From Aphrocallistes beatrix (taxonomy: Eukaryota > Porifera > Hexactinellida > Sceptrulophora > Aphrocallistidae): a DNA stretch of 64,000 nucleotides. Position 1 is the stretch's first letter, and each line of letters starts with the position of its first letter. Of the stretch, positions 23,134-34,638 are shown piece by piece. The notes beneath the pieces are model-generated. The model had not been told where the DNA came from. It worked only from the letters and a program-made list of their open reading frames with translations, and made no database searches. Location of the stretch: assembly GCA_963281255.1 (NCBI GenBank), contig OY725489.1, forward strand, positions 2,232,001 to 2,296,000. The letters run 5' to 3'. The position numbers and the translations under genes are program-made.

Positions 23134-24399
23134 ATGCCTTCTCTATCAACTTTGCGATATTTTTTTCTTCATAGACTTCATGTTAATTGCTTTGAATGCC
23201 TACATCCTTGGAATCATTCTTGTAATCAGTTTGCATTAAGTATTTTTATGACTACTTTTATTTATGCTGTTAAACTTTATTCTCCTCTTTTTATATTATC
23301 ATCACTTCTAAGTAGAAAATTGAATATTGCTAAAATTTTATCTAATATAATTCGGTCTTCTATTTTCTTGGGATTGAATTCTTCATGTACTATTTTTATA
23401 TCATGTATTTTCAGTAAATTATTAGATGGATTTTATTCACATACTCTTTTATTTATTCCCGCTTTTCTTGCTTCTTTTGTCGCAATTTTTGTTGAGAAAG
23501 GAGCACGCAGAAAACCACTTGCAAGTTATGTACTGATTCATGCATTAGAAACCTTCCACAGAATGCTTAATTTCCGCGGGATAAATATTAGTATTCCTTA
23601 TTTTGATGTTTTATTATCTATATTTGCCTCTGCTTTTATCATGTTTGGCTATGATTCACATATTTATGTTAACGAAGTGGTGAATTTTTTTCCTTATGTT
23701 TTATTTGGTTTTCCAGAAAAAATTGCCAACTATATCTATTCATTATTATTTCTCGGTTTCAGAAAAAAATCAATCGGTAATAATTTTTTAGATATCATTA
23801 TAACAATTTTATGGGGGTTCTTAATTTCAAGTTCAGTACCAATATTTCGCAAGCTTCAGCGAATTTATTCTCCTGATATACAGGAGGCTAAAGATTCCTC
23901 AAATCTGTCTAATAACTACTTGAAAAATTATATTCTTCTTCCTTATATATTTTTCTACAAACTGATAAAAATTTTACTCTCATTTTTCTTTCCAAAAACA
24001 TCGCAATCTCATTTTTCATTTATTTCTGGTTTACTGGCTGGTTTTGTGTTTTCTCTAAATTGCTCTCCTTTTATTTCACTATATATGTTTATCAAAGGAT
24101 TTGAAGTAATTATTCTTAAATATTCACGATTATTTCATTTTCGTCGCTTTCCTTTTCTTACAGAAATTATTTATTCACTCTCCACTGCAACTCTATTTTA
24201 TGCCGTAGTCTTGGAGCCTTACAGCATCCGTTCTTCTTACACTAGTTTCTGTCTCAATGCCACTGGTAATGCTTTTTTATATTTTAATACAGAATATTTG
24301 TCAAAATTCTCGCCTGTAAATATTGGAGTTTTGAGTTTGAGGAATTCGAAATATCCCCCAGATTTCATTCTGTTCAATTATTTTGTCGATTATTTTTAA
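23134..24399 (+). CDS. TMEM135-like multi-pass membrane protein
   Basis: This 421-codon frame is uninterrupted and intronless. The first ATG of the frame is at 23134; the open frame extends 27 bp upstream only through TTG. Near the N-terminus NCFECLHPWNHSC matches the Cys-rich start of the TMEM135 family (NCYE..H.W.PSC in vertebrates). The repeated family pattern follows: KLYSPLFILSSLL, FVAIFVEKGARRKPLASYV, then a second half with FISGLLAGFVFSLNCSP, ISLYMFIKGFE and EIIYSLSTATLFYAVVLEP. Many hydrophobic segments suggest several membrane spans. Vertebrate TMEM135 (about 458 residues) is linked to peroxisomes, mitochondria and lipid handling; its C-terminal half is Tim17-like. The function here is by family only. 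Codons are strongly AT-biased like the surroundings. Absence of introns could mean a retrocopy or simply an intron-poor gene. No poly(A) tract is seen directly after the stop. Confidence 0.8.
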   Translation: MPSLSTLRYFFLHRLHVNCFECLHPWNHSCNQFALSIFMTTFIYAVKLYSPLFILSSLLSRKLNIAKILSNIIRSSIFLGLNSSCTIFISCIFSKLLDGFYSHTLLFIPAFLASFVAIFVEKGARRKPLASYVLIHALETFHRMLNFRGINISIPYFDVLLSIFASAFIMFGYDSHIYVNEVVNFFPYVLFGFPEKIANYIYSLLFLGFRKKSIGNNFLDIIITILWGFLISSSVPIFRKLQRIYSPDIQEAKDSSNLSNNYLKNYILLPYIFFYKLIKILLSFFFPKTSQSHFSFISGLLAGFVFSLNCSPFISLYMFIKGFEVIILKYSRLFHFRRFPFLTEIIYSLSTATLFYAVVLEPYSIRSSYTSFCLNATGNAFLYFNTEYLSKFSPVNIGVLSLRNSKYPPDFILFNYFVDYF

Positions 24400-24645
24400 A
24401 TATCCTTAAAGCAATCCAATCTAATTATTTAATCGTCTTTGTATTTTTGTATTATAAAATTATATTACAAATTTAGCCATAATTGCATATTTTCTTTATT
24501 ATTTCATTATTTCGCTCTTAGTTAAAGGATTATATATATATAGCATATGTAAAAATTTATATTAAAGAAGCGTTACAAATATTACATGGTAACCATTTAA
24601 AATTTTCGTACTTCATAATGAATGAGTAGTTTCCAGAAGCCTTAT
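24400..24645. other. 3' flank of the TMEM135-like gene
   Basis: AT-rich DNA with no gene. A standard AATAAA signal is not clear in the first 100 bases. Confidence 0.4.
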
Positions 24646-24647
24646 TA

Positions 24648-25994
24648 CTAAGGGCAACCCATGGGTTCCAGGATTAGAGATACAAAAATTAAATGATTAT
24701 TAAGCAACAATTTAAAAGACAAAACTACATTAAATGTTCAAAATATTCTCCCTTATTCTGGATACAGAGTTCCAACCGCTCCAACCAATTATGAAACGTC
24801 TTTTTGTAGTCTTCTTTGGGGATGGCTTTGAGATACTGGAAAATAGCACTTCCAAGCTGGTGGTTGGTCTCAAAATCCCTACCAGACAGATGTAATTTAA
24901 GGTTGTTAAACAGCCAGAAGTCACCTGGAGAGAGATCTGGGCTGTAAGGTGGATGCTCAAGCTCTACAACCCCAAAGAATACAATGTATCTTTCACAAGC
25001 CGAGTTTTATGGGCCCTAGCATTATCGCGAAGAATCCGCAGACCATTACAGATGGTACGTGGGCGCCTCTCTTTATAGTGCTGTTCTACTGCAGCAAGGC
25101 AGGTAGTTGCATAATACTCCCCTGTTACTCTTTGGCCTTTAGGTAAGCATATTTGAGCCACTGATCCATGTACATCAAAGAAAATTGTATACAATACCTT
25201 CCGTCCAAACCTATCGGGCCTGGGTTTTTGGAAGGGGGTTTTCTTGATCCATCGTCATTTTTTCCCACCCAGGTACATGTAGCCGTTTTTCTTTCAGGTT
25301 CATTATAGCTTATCCATGTTTCACCCCCAGTAAAGATTTCATAAAGACGCCTAGGGTCTGCATTGCCATAATCCTTTAAGAGTTCTTTGGACATTTTTAG
25401 ACGTGCCAATCGCTGAGTTTATGGGGAATCCAATGTGCACAAAGCTTTCGCATTTGAATATCATGGTCAGAATCCTCTCAACACTTCCCGTTGATATCCC
25501 AGATTCATGAGCAATCTCTTTGATGCTACAGTGTGGGTCCTCATCAGCAATGGTCTTTATACGAGCGATATTCTCGTCTGTCCGAACCTTAAATTCGGGG
25601 CCAGGTCGAAGGTCATCTTCAACAGATAGTCTTCCTCCTCGGAAGCGAACTGCCCATTCACATACCCTCGAATACGAAAGGTGACTATCTGGACATACAA
25701 TAACCAGCTCTTCAAATATCGCTTTAGGAGCAAACCATAGTTCTGTGCGAAACTTTATGTAGGTCCTTTGTTCAATAATGGAATCTGATTCCTTTGAAGC
25801 CATAAAATTACCCAGTATCAAAAAGTCAAGTATTACGATCTCGTGAAGCTCAAAAAATATTCATGCGATTGAGTTGAACTCAACTGCAATCGAAAGGTAA
25901 TCCTCGAAGTATATGTTACTATGGTAATCTAATATATATGATCTGATTACGAGTAGATGTAGGTCAACTCCTGGAACCCATGCGTTGCCCTTTG
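24648..25994 (-). mobile_element. Mariner 1 (Tc1/mariner), complete but mutated
   Basis: Inverted ends of about 26 bp share AAGGGCAAC, then CATGGGTTCCAGGA. TA lies on each side (24646-24647 and 25995-25996). Length is 1347 bp, normal for mariner. The transposase gene on the minus strand fills most of it. Confidence 0.85.
24728..25803 (-). pseudogene. Mariner 1 transposase, frameshifted, catalytic Asp lost
   Basis: The start is the ATG at 25803 (MASKESDSIIEQRTYIKF), typical of mariner transposases. The N-terminal helix-turn-helix region is readable to about 25400. Then come FTGGETWISYNEP, RILRDNARAHKT and, in another frame, the C-terminal block. The first catalytic motif, normally TGDETW, is TGGETW, so the first Asp of the DD34D triad is gone. 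The second motif HDNARPH is changed to RDNARAH. At least three frameshifts occur. It cannot encode an active enzyme. Confidence 0.85.
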
Positions 25995-25996
25995 TA

Positions 25997-26940
25997 GTGA
26001 CCAAAAGTAGCCATACATTGGCTAGTAACAACATCTACCATACTATAATTAACCATAGTAGGGTCCTGTTCCCTACTTCCCATGAGTGGGGGAGGGAGGT
26101 CCTTCACTTAAGAGATGCCGATATAGCGTCTCAGAACAGGATGTTAGATCCACCAAGAAAATTGAAGGTGGGCATATTCTCAATTTGAATAATCTTTAAT
26201 CTCCAGCTTAACATGGCTTTTTTGGTTTTGTACTTTAGGATTAGTGATAAATTGAAGCAAATTGCTTAATTGATACGACTGACAGTCTGATGGCATACTT
26301 ATCATCTTCCTTCTTGCAATGCCGAAAAAGAACTACTGGGGACGAGAAATATAATTGGTTTCTATATCAAAGAGAAATTTCACGTGCTTGCAGAAGCCTC
26401 AAGTGGTTCAGTGAATCAGGGAAGATGTCGCTTCAAAGTTCGCCAAAGCTACTTTTCCATCAGAGGGTTTCTAACTAGAAGAAGGACCTAGAGAAGTTAG
26501 CTAAGTACGGTTCTGTGATGGGTCTCTGATATGCATAAAGAGGCGGTCAGTGCGTATGCTGTATTCAGGCCCTATGAAAAGGGAGGTCAGCAGAGCCATT
26601 TGACCCGGGCCTCCTCACCCTCGGTCTCACAAAGTAGACAGGGTTCATGATAATAATTGATTATATGTTTTATTTACAATATTTGGATTAAGTAGTGTTT
26701 GTAGTGTTGTTAACCTACAACAGTAACTGTATTTTCAACATTTAGTGTAAACCCAGTACGTTTTGATTATATTACACTCCATCAATGTTGCAATATCATG
26801 AACAACGATAGATTTGTCTATTTTCATGAACTTTTGAGTTGTATCAACACGGCATGAACCTTGTGACTTTTGACATTAATATGGCACGAACTTTTACTTT
26901 AGCATGAACTTTTTATTTTTGACATTACATGGCGAGAAGG
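25997..26940. other. No gene seen
   Basis: Short frames only (26290-26478 among them) with no recognisable features. A GC-richer patch lies near 26590-26640. Confidence 0.45.
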
Positions 26941-26994
26941 CATGAAAATAGCATAAACTTGGCATGACATGCTAAGCAGTTTATCTAGCAACAA

Positions 26995-27335
26995 TGCACT
27001 CCATGGACAAAGTAGCCATACATTCCAATATTTTCATTACAAATTGTTATAACACTAATCCATTTGTGAAGTCAATAACATTTAATTAGTAACAAATACA
27101 GTAATTATTGCAAAAGTTCGTTTTCTTTACATTCAATAACTCAGTTTACAAACATTTAACATAATTACTCTCCTTCAACTTTGTTTTTTTGGAATTGTTT
27201 CCTTATAACATATATCACGAGTTGTCACCTTTGTACGTATATGATGGCATTGGTGGTACGAGGTGAACAGTTAAAAATTTTAAACATGGGAGAGTAAACG
27301 AGTGGAAAGTTTATAAAGTGAGCTTACCTACCCGA
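26995..27335 (+). repeat. Dispersed repeat, copy 1
   Basis: From CCATGGACAAAGTAG through CGAGTGGAAAGTTTAT this is a diverged direct copy of 56799-57140. Shared words include ATAACACTAATCCATTTGTG and ATATATCACGAGTTG. The middle of each copy is also similar, with AACATAATTACTCTCCT. No ends or coding capacity are evident. An unclassified interspersed element is likely. Confidence 0.75.
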
Positions 27336-27439
27336 CGAACTTCTGCTGCTAACTGTTTGAATATAGTACAGCATTAATCCCCTACCTTTGACAAATGAAT
27401 ATGTACTCCTGGTTTGAGAAAAAGTACAGAATGGAATAC

Positions 27440-27935
27440 TGAAGGTGCTGTACAGGGGGGCGATGATTGTCCTCTTAGATTCCGTTTTATGTTCTGGAGG
27501 ACTTTTTGCAGTTATGGTAGACGATACTACAGATGTATCAAATGTAGAACAGATAAGTTTGTATTATATATGAAGGATGATTTAGTGAATCAGAAAACTT
27601 CTAGGTTTCTCGAGACTCCCAGTACCACTGGAAGAAGCATGAAAGCAGTTAAGTGATTCACTACATGCTCTGGGCCTCTCCCTAGACCAGTGTATCAAAT
27701 ATGATAGGCTCCATAAAAGGACTGGGTAGTATATCGCCTGGCTTTCCATTAGGCGTCTTCAGCTACTGTAGTAGCCTTATACAGAATCTTATTGTTCAAG
27801 ACGGAACCTCACACCGTCAAGGCCTTAGATATATTGCGTGCTGTTGTGAACTACGTCAAGGTTCTCCCAAACGTGAAGCATCCTTCGCTAGCTTTGAGAG
27901 ACTGGAAGAACATAGTGGGTTAGTTGGACCCTGAG
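27440..27935 (+). pseudogene. hAT-type (DUF4371/ZMYM-like) transposase remnant 1
   Basis: In one frame VMVDDTTDVSNVEQISLYY matches the conserved block of DUF4371-type hAT proteins, where the first Asp is catalytic. Next come SLHALGLSLDQCIKYDRLH and, after a stop and frame change, VKALDILRAVVNYVKVLPN and LALRDWKN. Several stops and frameshifts break it. The N-terminal zinc finger and C-terminal dimerisation part are not seen. It is a fragment of a hAT transposase gene. Confidence 0.55.
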
Positions 27936-28059
27936 AGAAGATAGCAGAGAATACCTGAAGCTAGACCAATCAAATCGAATGCGATACTAGCACTTCCTTC
28001 GAAACACCCTAGATTGAGTACGAGTTTTAAATGCTTTCAACGCTTTCAATGTTTTCAAT

Positions 28060-30770
28060 GCTCAGTGAAGACATGGTGATTGTGATTGTTTATTTTAGCC
28101 AATCTACCTAAGAATATTTTACTAAGCCCACCCGTAAGCCTCTTAATGAATTATCAACAAGGTCTACGGAACCGGTTGTCCTCTCTACTAACACATCTTG
28201 AGACAGTTTCGGAACAAGAAACTTTCTAGTAAAGAGAGCTATCCTGTTACCTGATGATGATGATATGTTTACAGGCTGGATACCTCCTCGATAATGGCAT
28301 GTTCTACAAGGAAATTATTGCCAAAAGATGATAAGGCCTAGTCTGCAATAAATTAACTTGTGATAAAGCTACGTTCTTGGTGGATTTGTTAGAAATTAGA
28401 AATAATAAATACATCGATTTAAGATGTTTATTACTATCAGATTTAGATATCCGGGTCCAATCGATTAGCTTCTCATCGATCTCAAATTTGCTTGACTAAT
28501 GACATATTTTCAGTCGATCAAGAACATCAGGTAGCCTTTGGTATATCTTACAACAAGCTACTGACTCGCACAGTGAAGACAATATTGACTGCTCCTGGCA
28601 ATGTAATTCCTGTTAATCTAAAGAAACACAATTTCGGGTGAATTTGACGATTCTGACTGTCACCGAGTTTATTAAAAAGTCACTAACCCCGATATTTCAA
28701 CGAAAGGTTTTATTTATATTCAGGTTGTTATTTCCATATCTTCCATCAAAAACAAACTGATTTAGAAAATCTACTATAGGCAGCCCTCGCCGTTTCCGAG
28801 TTTGCCATTCGCGGTTTCAACTATTTGCGGAATTTGTTGCGATTCTAGCTCTGTAGGTAAACGAAGACGACAGTCGAAATATTATGGCTACAATAATCAA
28901 TATGGACTCTACACTGATTACAAAAATGGATTAGAACTAACTAACAGCTTTTGTGAATTTGAAACTCCGCACTCACATTGGATGGAAAAATGGCTGAAAT
29001 TTTTAATGGTGCTGGAGGCTTCATATTGCCAGTTCTGCACAGCGACATACAAACAAACTATGATCCGGATATGGTAAAATACTGGTGGGCATTTCTCGCA
29101 TGGTCTTGACGAAAGGTTCAACATTGGAACTACGATTATTGGTAGTTTGGTAAGACGACGCTTGATTAGATAGGATGGCACTGAGCAAGGTTTCCTCTAT
29201 TGGGATTTGATAGTGATCCTATCTCAGGTCAAGCCCCACATAATTGAAATTCAAACATGCCTAGGAGCAATCCTACGCGTCTTTAAAGAGTAGAAACATG
29301 GAGAATTGGCACTTATTTGCCAGCCAATTCTCTGTGAATTCGCTTGGGCTGTTGTTTCTCCTACCTTACCAAGTTGTTAGCATATGCTTCGGAAATCTTT
29401 ACATCATTTAACTATGGGCCTAGACTAGGGCACTTAATTGAAGGACTCGAGGCTTCTAACAAATAGAATCGGAGATAAAGAAATCGTCTTGCATTTCATT
29501 TGAAGAAATTTAAGGATACATATTTGTTCTAGTTTGTTCTCACAGTGACCACATACTATTAATGAATCGCATGTTTTCTATCCTAAAGCCTCCCACTCGC
29601 CGAGAGCTTAAATATAACTAAGATATTTATGTGAACACTCTTATTTGTGATGATGATAATAATCACAATGATTAACGAGATTAACTTTGTATACACATTG
29701 TCCTTGTAACCTCCATAGCATTCGATATATTAAGGCAATGGCAGTCACCAAAAAATTTGTGCCATGGATTACTTGTATATTCAATCCTAAAACCGCTAAA
29801 TTAATACTGTTATTATCAACTATATAATTATTACATATTTTGTGTTCATTGGTTGATTAAATATTGATTTTGAAAATATTATGTTACCACTTCACACACA
29901 ATACTGGTGTATTACACTTACGTATTGTTTTATTGTATATTATTCTATTACTCATTTATAATGCCTCATTTGACAACAATAATTGCATTAATTAATATTT
30001 GGACGAGATGTCTTGTGTCGCGCCTGGCTTTACTTCCAATTACGGAGGAGTAGAACACTTCATAAAGTTTTTCAATTTACCAAAAGACGGTGCTCTTTGT
30101 GTGAAAATGGTATCGAGCCATTCCAACACCTGTGATGACTACTAAAACAACAAGATTCAAAAGGTGAGTGGTTTCTTAAGACAACCCTCGCTTGCCACAG
30201 GAATGTGTTGCGTCATTTCCGGTTTAAGCCATTTTCAATGGGGAAGCCATAAAAATTTGGGGTATTTACTATAAATAGGAAATACCCCAAGCCATCCGAG
30301 GGTGCAATGTAATTATTCTAGAATTATGCATATATTACTCAAGTTTGTTAGAAACAATTGACTGAATTTAAAAGACTACGAAAAAGTGTTTACCTTCCCC
30401 TGATCTAGTGAATGCAATCCTCGTTGCTCAAAACACATATGCAAAAGAACCTTTAATTTGGATAAATGCAATTTATTTAAACGTGCCCCCAGGGCCTACG
30501 AGAGGGTGAGGAAGCCGGGGCACTGCCCCGGGCCCCATAATCCGAAGGAACCTTAAATTAAAGGCTATAATTTGTCATAAAAGTCATTGAATCTAATTGC
30601 AAATTTACTCAAATTGATAGTATCAATACTTTCTTACCACAATGTGATAAAATTATTAGTGTTAAAATTTAATTGCAAAGGCTAGAATCTACAGGGTGTT
30701 TCATTGATTACACACAAAAGTAAATTGCTTTCATTTCATTTGTGATGAGATAACTACAGAAATCATAAAA
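28060..30770. other. No gene; scattered repeat fragments
   Basis: The piece 28118-28215 is a copy of the sequence at the window end (63895-64000). At 28783 CAGCCCTCGCCGTTTCCGAG and TTCGCGG words look like a pogo/Tigger-type end; the 91-codon frame from 28802 follows that repeat and is not called. At 30482-30540 there is a GC-rich GCCCCGGGCC patch. Nothing else is supported. Confidence 0.4.
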
Positions 30771-30779
30771 GAGAGATAG

Positions 30780-31970
30780 CTGAGAGAGTTTTGTTGGTAT
30801 GGAGCAGGAAAAAAGACGCACTATTTTGCTTACCATGTTGTCTATTTAGTAAAGGCCTAGAAGTCAATTCATCAGCATTATCTTCTCAAGAAGGATGGCC
30901 TTCAACTGTTAAAGGAGAAAATTATGTAATATAATTCCAGAGCATGAAAGGAGTAACAATCACAAACATAATTATCTGTCTTGGAGAGAATATGAACTAA
31001 GATTAGAAAATAGCTTGTCTGCACAAATATAAGCTGGAGAATCTAAATGGTGTAAAATTTTGGAACGCGATTGACATTATATTGTTTTTAGGCGAAAGGG
31101 ATTTGACATTTCGGGGTTCAAAAAAACTCATCGGTAGTCCTCAAAATGGAAACTTTCTTGGTTTGATTGAACTTCTTTCCCATTGGGACCTAATTCTAGA
31201 AGACCATGTGAAGAAGGTTAAATAAAGTCAACAGAGAAATGAAAGGCTCCAAGTTCATTATCTGTCAGCAGATTCACAAAATGAATTAATCGACTTATGT
31301 TCAGTTCTGGTGTTAAAACGTATACTACTAGAGAGATGAAGTGCAAAATATTATTCTATAATGGTTGATGCAACACCTGATTCTTCTCATTTTTGAACAG
31401 ACGACTTTCATCATTCGATATCTCACATCAAGTCAGAGGCAAATTTAAATAATAGAGATATTTCTTACGTTTGCAGATTGCAGTGAAAAAAACGGATCTG
31501 CAATTTGATTTTAAAGACTTTGAAAGAAAATAAACTCCGTTAACAAGTTGCCGAGGACAGGGATATGATAATGGTACTAATATGGTGGGAAAATACAAAG
31601 GTGTACAAAGCCATATAATTCAAGAGAATCCTTTTGCCATTTTATCACCTTGTGGTTATCACACTTTGAATCTATGAGGTACCGATTTTGCAAAATGTTA
31701 TTTAGAAGCGATTACTTTATTTGACACCATTCAATCTATATATAATATATTCAGTTCCAGTCCTAAAAGATGGGAAATTCTCTAAAACACTATCACAACG
31801 AATCCCTTCATAGTCAATCTAGGACTAGGTGGTCAGAGAGAATAAGCAGTGTGAAGCCTTTTACAGCTAACCTAAATGGTATTAAAAAAGCACTTAAAGA
31901 AATTTTGGAGCTTAATTTAACTCCGAAAACTAGAACTGAAGTGAATGGAGCTATTAAATATGTCTAGTCC
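30780..31970 (+). pseudogene. hAT-type (ZMYM1-like) transposase remnant 2
   Basis: The order of blocks is that of ZMYM1/DUF4371 hAT proteins. A TTF-type zinc-finger remnant, KKDALFCLPCCLFS, is near 30815. LFLGERDLTFRGS, NGNFLGLIELLSHWD and KYYSIMVDATPDSSHFEQ follow, then CRGQGYDNGTNMVGKYKG, ILSPCGYHTLNL and RTRWSERISSVKPF ending in LNLTPKTR. The DATPD and CRGQGYDN blocks carry the catalytic region. Frames change repeatedly and stops interrupt. The copy is cut off near 31970, so the C-terminal hAT dimerisation region is missing. The last part stays open for 65 codons (31770-31967) but is not a gene by itself. Confidence 0.75.
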
Positions 31971-31974
31971 TTCT

Positions 31975-32690
31975 GTTGCATCCTAATGTCATCAATCTGG
32001 TTCAAGATTTAAGTAAAGTCTATCTCTCAAGCTAAATCGAGCCTATTTCAAGCTAAGTCAACCCATAGTCTGCCATCAAGAAGTAGAGGTCCGTCTCATT
32101 TGTACTTTTCGAAATCCAATGTTTATTTTCTATTTATGAGCTTAATATTTATATTATGTCATTTTTGTTTTCTCCAGAACAAAAATAATTAAAAAGATCA
32201 AATAAGTCTTGACAATTAATGATCATAATTGTGAGTGGGGTCATTTAAAATGCTTAATTAATAATATATAACGTATAAAGGGTGAATGTAAATTTGAATA
32301 TACTAACCAATCCCTGGTCAAAAAAAAATAGTGAGTGTCATTTTCAAATGTATTGAATGCTATGATACCTCATTATATTTATTACTCACTCTAATGACTC
32401 TATGTTAGCCCGAGTTATGAATTGTCAAGAAATAAGAATTAGGAAGCCTCCTGATTCAAATTGGACAAAGTAGGAACCTGTGATGTTTGGAGCCGGAGTC
32501 GGCGTCCTCCAAAATTGTCATTCATAGAAATTTCTATATTTAGCTCCAGATTTTCATTCTTCTCTACAATGTACAAGGGGACGATTTTTGGGAACGACGG
32601 ATTCGGGACGATTGAAAATCGAATTACTGGGCCATGATGTTGCTGGTGATCAAGCATGGATCTACAGTGTGCTCGGATGTAGTGCCAAAC
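31975..32690. other. No gene seen
   Basis: AT-rich, short frames only. Confidence 0.45.
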
Positions 32691-33179
32691 CTGCAGCCGT
32701 ATTCACTAAGATCGGTCTTAAGACCAAACTTGCTATTCACTAAGAATTAAGATCGCTATTCACTAAGAATTAAGATCGAACTTAGAAATAACGTTAGGGT
32801 TAATATGATTAGAATATAGCATTACACTAATTAAATACAAAACTAGAGCATAATATTAGTAATGGTAAATAGTCATTTATTATTGATCTAGTGAAAATAA
32901 ACTATATTTCTTCTTTTTGAGCAAAATTGTGGCAATTAATGTCAAACTATTAGAAGCAAAGAAGATTGATTAACCCACTCCTGTAAGATATAGCTTCTAT
33001 CTAGGTAGTTGTACCGCCTGGATGCCTGGTGAGTCTCTTACAATATATGTGGTGAAATCTTTGTTTTGACTTGATTGAATTATATTATGAAATTCAAAGT
33101 TTCATGTATGTGTAATCTATAATTATTCTACACTAGTCAATATCAAAGGAAGAGCTATCAAAGAGCATAAGTTGTACTA

Positions 33180-34514
33180 CGGGCGTTCAATAAGTTCTGA
33201 TCATTAAGAGATAACATGACTATATTGTACAAGTACCATAATTCGCTCATAGAATGTGTTTATTCTATCAATTACCTAAAAGTCAGTTTTTATTTCATCT
33301 TGATATTACATTTACTTATTGATTTACACATTATTTTGTAAAACCGATTTTGCATACTAATCAATTATGGCGTCATCAAAGAAGAATTCTTATATTGAGC
33401 AGAGATCATACGTTAAGATTCGTACTCTGCTCGGGAAATCTGCGCACGATATACATGTTGACTTGGTGCAAGTCTACAGTATGAAAGGTGCTCTATCTTA
33501 TCCTGGAGTCAGACGATGGGCCCAGCGCTTTAGGGTAGGTAGAGAGTCTGTGGAAGATGACCCTCGGGCTGGAGCACCTGTTACGGCGGTTGTCCCCAAG
33601 TATTCCAGTGCTGTTAAGGAACTCGTTGATTCAGATCTTCATATCACTGTTAAAGAGTTAGCTCATATTATTGGGATCTCAACGGGAAGTGTTGATCACA
33701 TTCTGAAGTCAAAACTCAATCTATCAAAGGTTTGTGCCCGATGGGTCCCTCGTTGCTTATAAAAAGGCCCAAATGGCAACCAGGGTTAGATGTTGCCGAA
33801 ACCTCTTAAAATTGTATAAAGGAGCTGACCCTCGCCGTTTATTTGAAGTAGTGACTGGTGATGAAACGTGGGTACAGTATAGCACACCTCTATCTAAAGA
33901 AGCGAACAAGGTGTGGAAGGAGAGTCACTCGGATCCACCAATGATCCCTAGGCCCGATTTCAGGTCATCCAAGGTGATGTACTGTATATTCTTTGATGGA
34001 TATGGCCCAGTTGCTCAGATAATAGTTCCAAAAGGACAAACCATTACAGGGAATTTCTATACTAGCCAGTGTCTTCGTGAAGTTGAACAAAGACTTTTTA
34101 AACGAAGACCTAGTACTGGAGCGAAGGGGTTAAAATTATTGCACGATAATGCCCGCCCTCACAAAACCAAGCAGGTCAAAGCCAAAATTGCAAGCATGGG
34201 GATGGTTGAGCTTGAGCATCCACCCTACAGTCCAGACCTAGCTCCTTGTGACTTTTATTTATTCCCGAAGCTAAAAGAGTACCTTTCTGGCCGCCATTTC
34301 GACACAAATGCAGCACTGGGTTCGGCGATTTTCCAGTATCTAAACCTTATACCTCCAGAAGACTATAAAAAAGTATTTGAACAATGGTTAGAACGTTTAC
34401 AACGCTGTATCAATAATCGTGGGGAGTATTTTGAAAAAATAAAACATTAACAACTTGTTTATTGTGTATTTTAAATGTTTTACAGTGTATTGATCAGAAC
34501 TTATTGAACGCCCG
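33180..34514 (+). mobile_element. Mariner 2 (Tc1/mariner), nearly intact
   Basis: Perfect inverted ends CGGGCGTTCAATAAGTTCTG (continuing ATCA) with TA at 33178-33179 and 34515-34516. Length is 1335 bp. It lies inside the Harbinger-like element. It looks the youngest of the three mariners. Confidence 0.9.
33367..34450 (+). pseudogene. Mariner 2 transposase, one frameshift
   Basis: The gene starts MASSKKNSYIEQRSYVKI and gives an N-terminal DNA-binding half with two helix-turn-helix regions, as far as KVCARWVPR near 33750. One base is missing there, giving a TAA at 33760-33762. Homology continues at once in the next frame to the normal end at 34450. The catalytic motifs are all present: TGDETW, HDNARPH and SPDLAPCDFY, with 34 residues between the last two Asp, the mariner D34D signature. 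Total length is about 360 residues, normal. Apart from the single frameshift the enzyme looks complete. Confidence 0.9.
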
Positions 34515-34638
34515 TAGTATCTCATGCATTCATAATATTATATTAAACAAAACAGATAAACAACAAGTGTCTTTGTATATTGTAACATGAAAACCTCTAA
34601 AACAAAATATAAACACTGGATATGAGAAGTATAATAAA

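Noticed and set aside
28802-29181. Frames of 91 and 87 codons on opposite strands
   Set aside because: They overlap a pogo-like end and each other, with no protein features.
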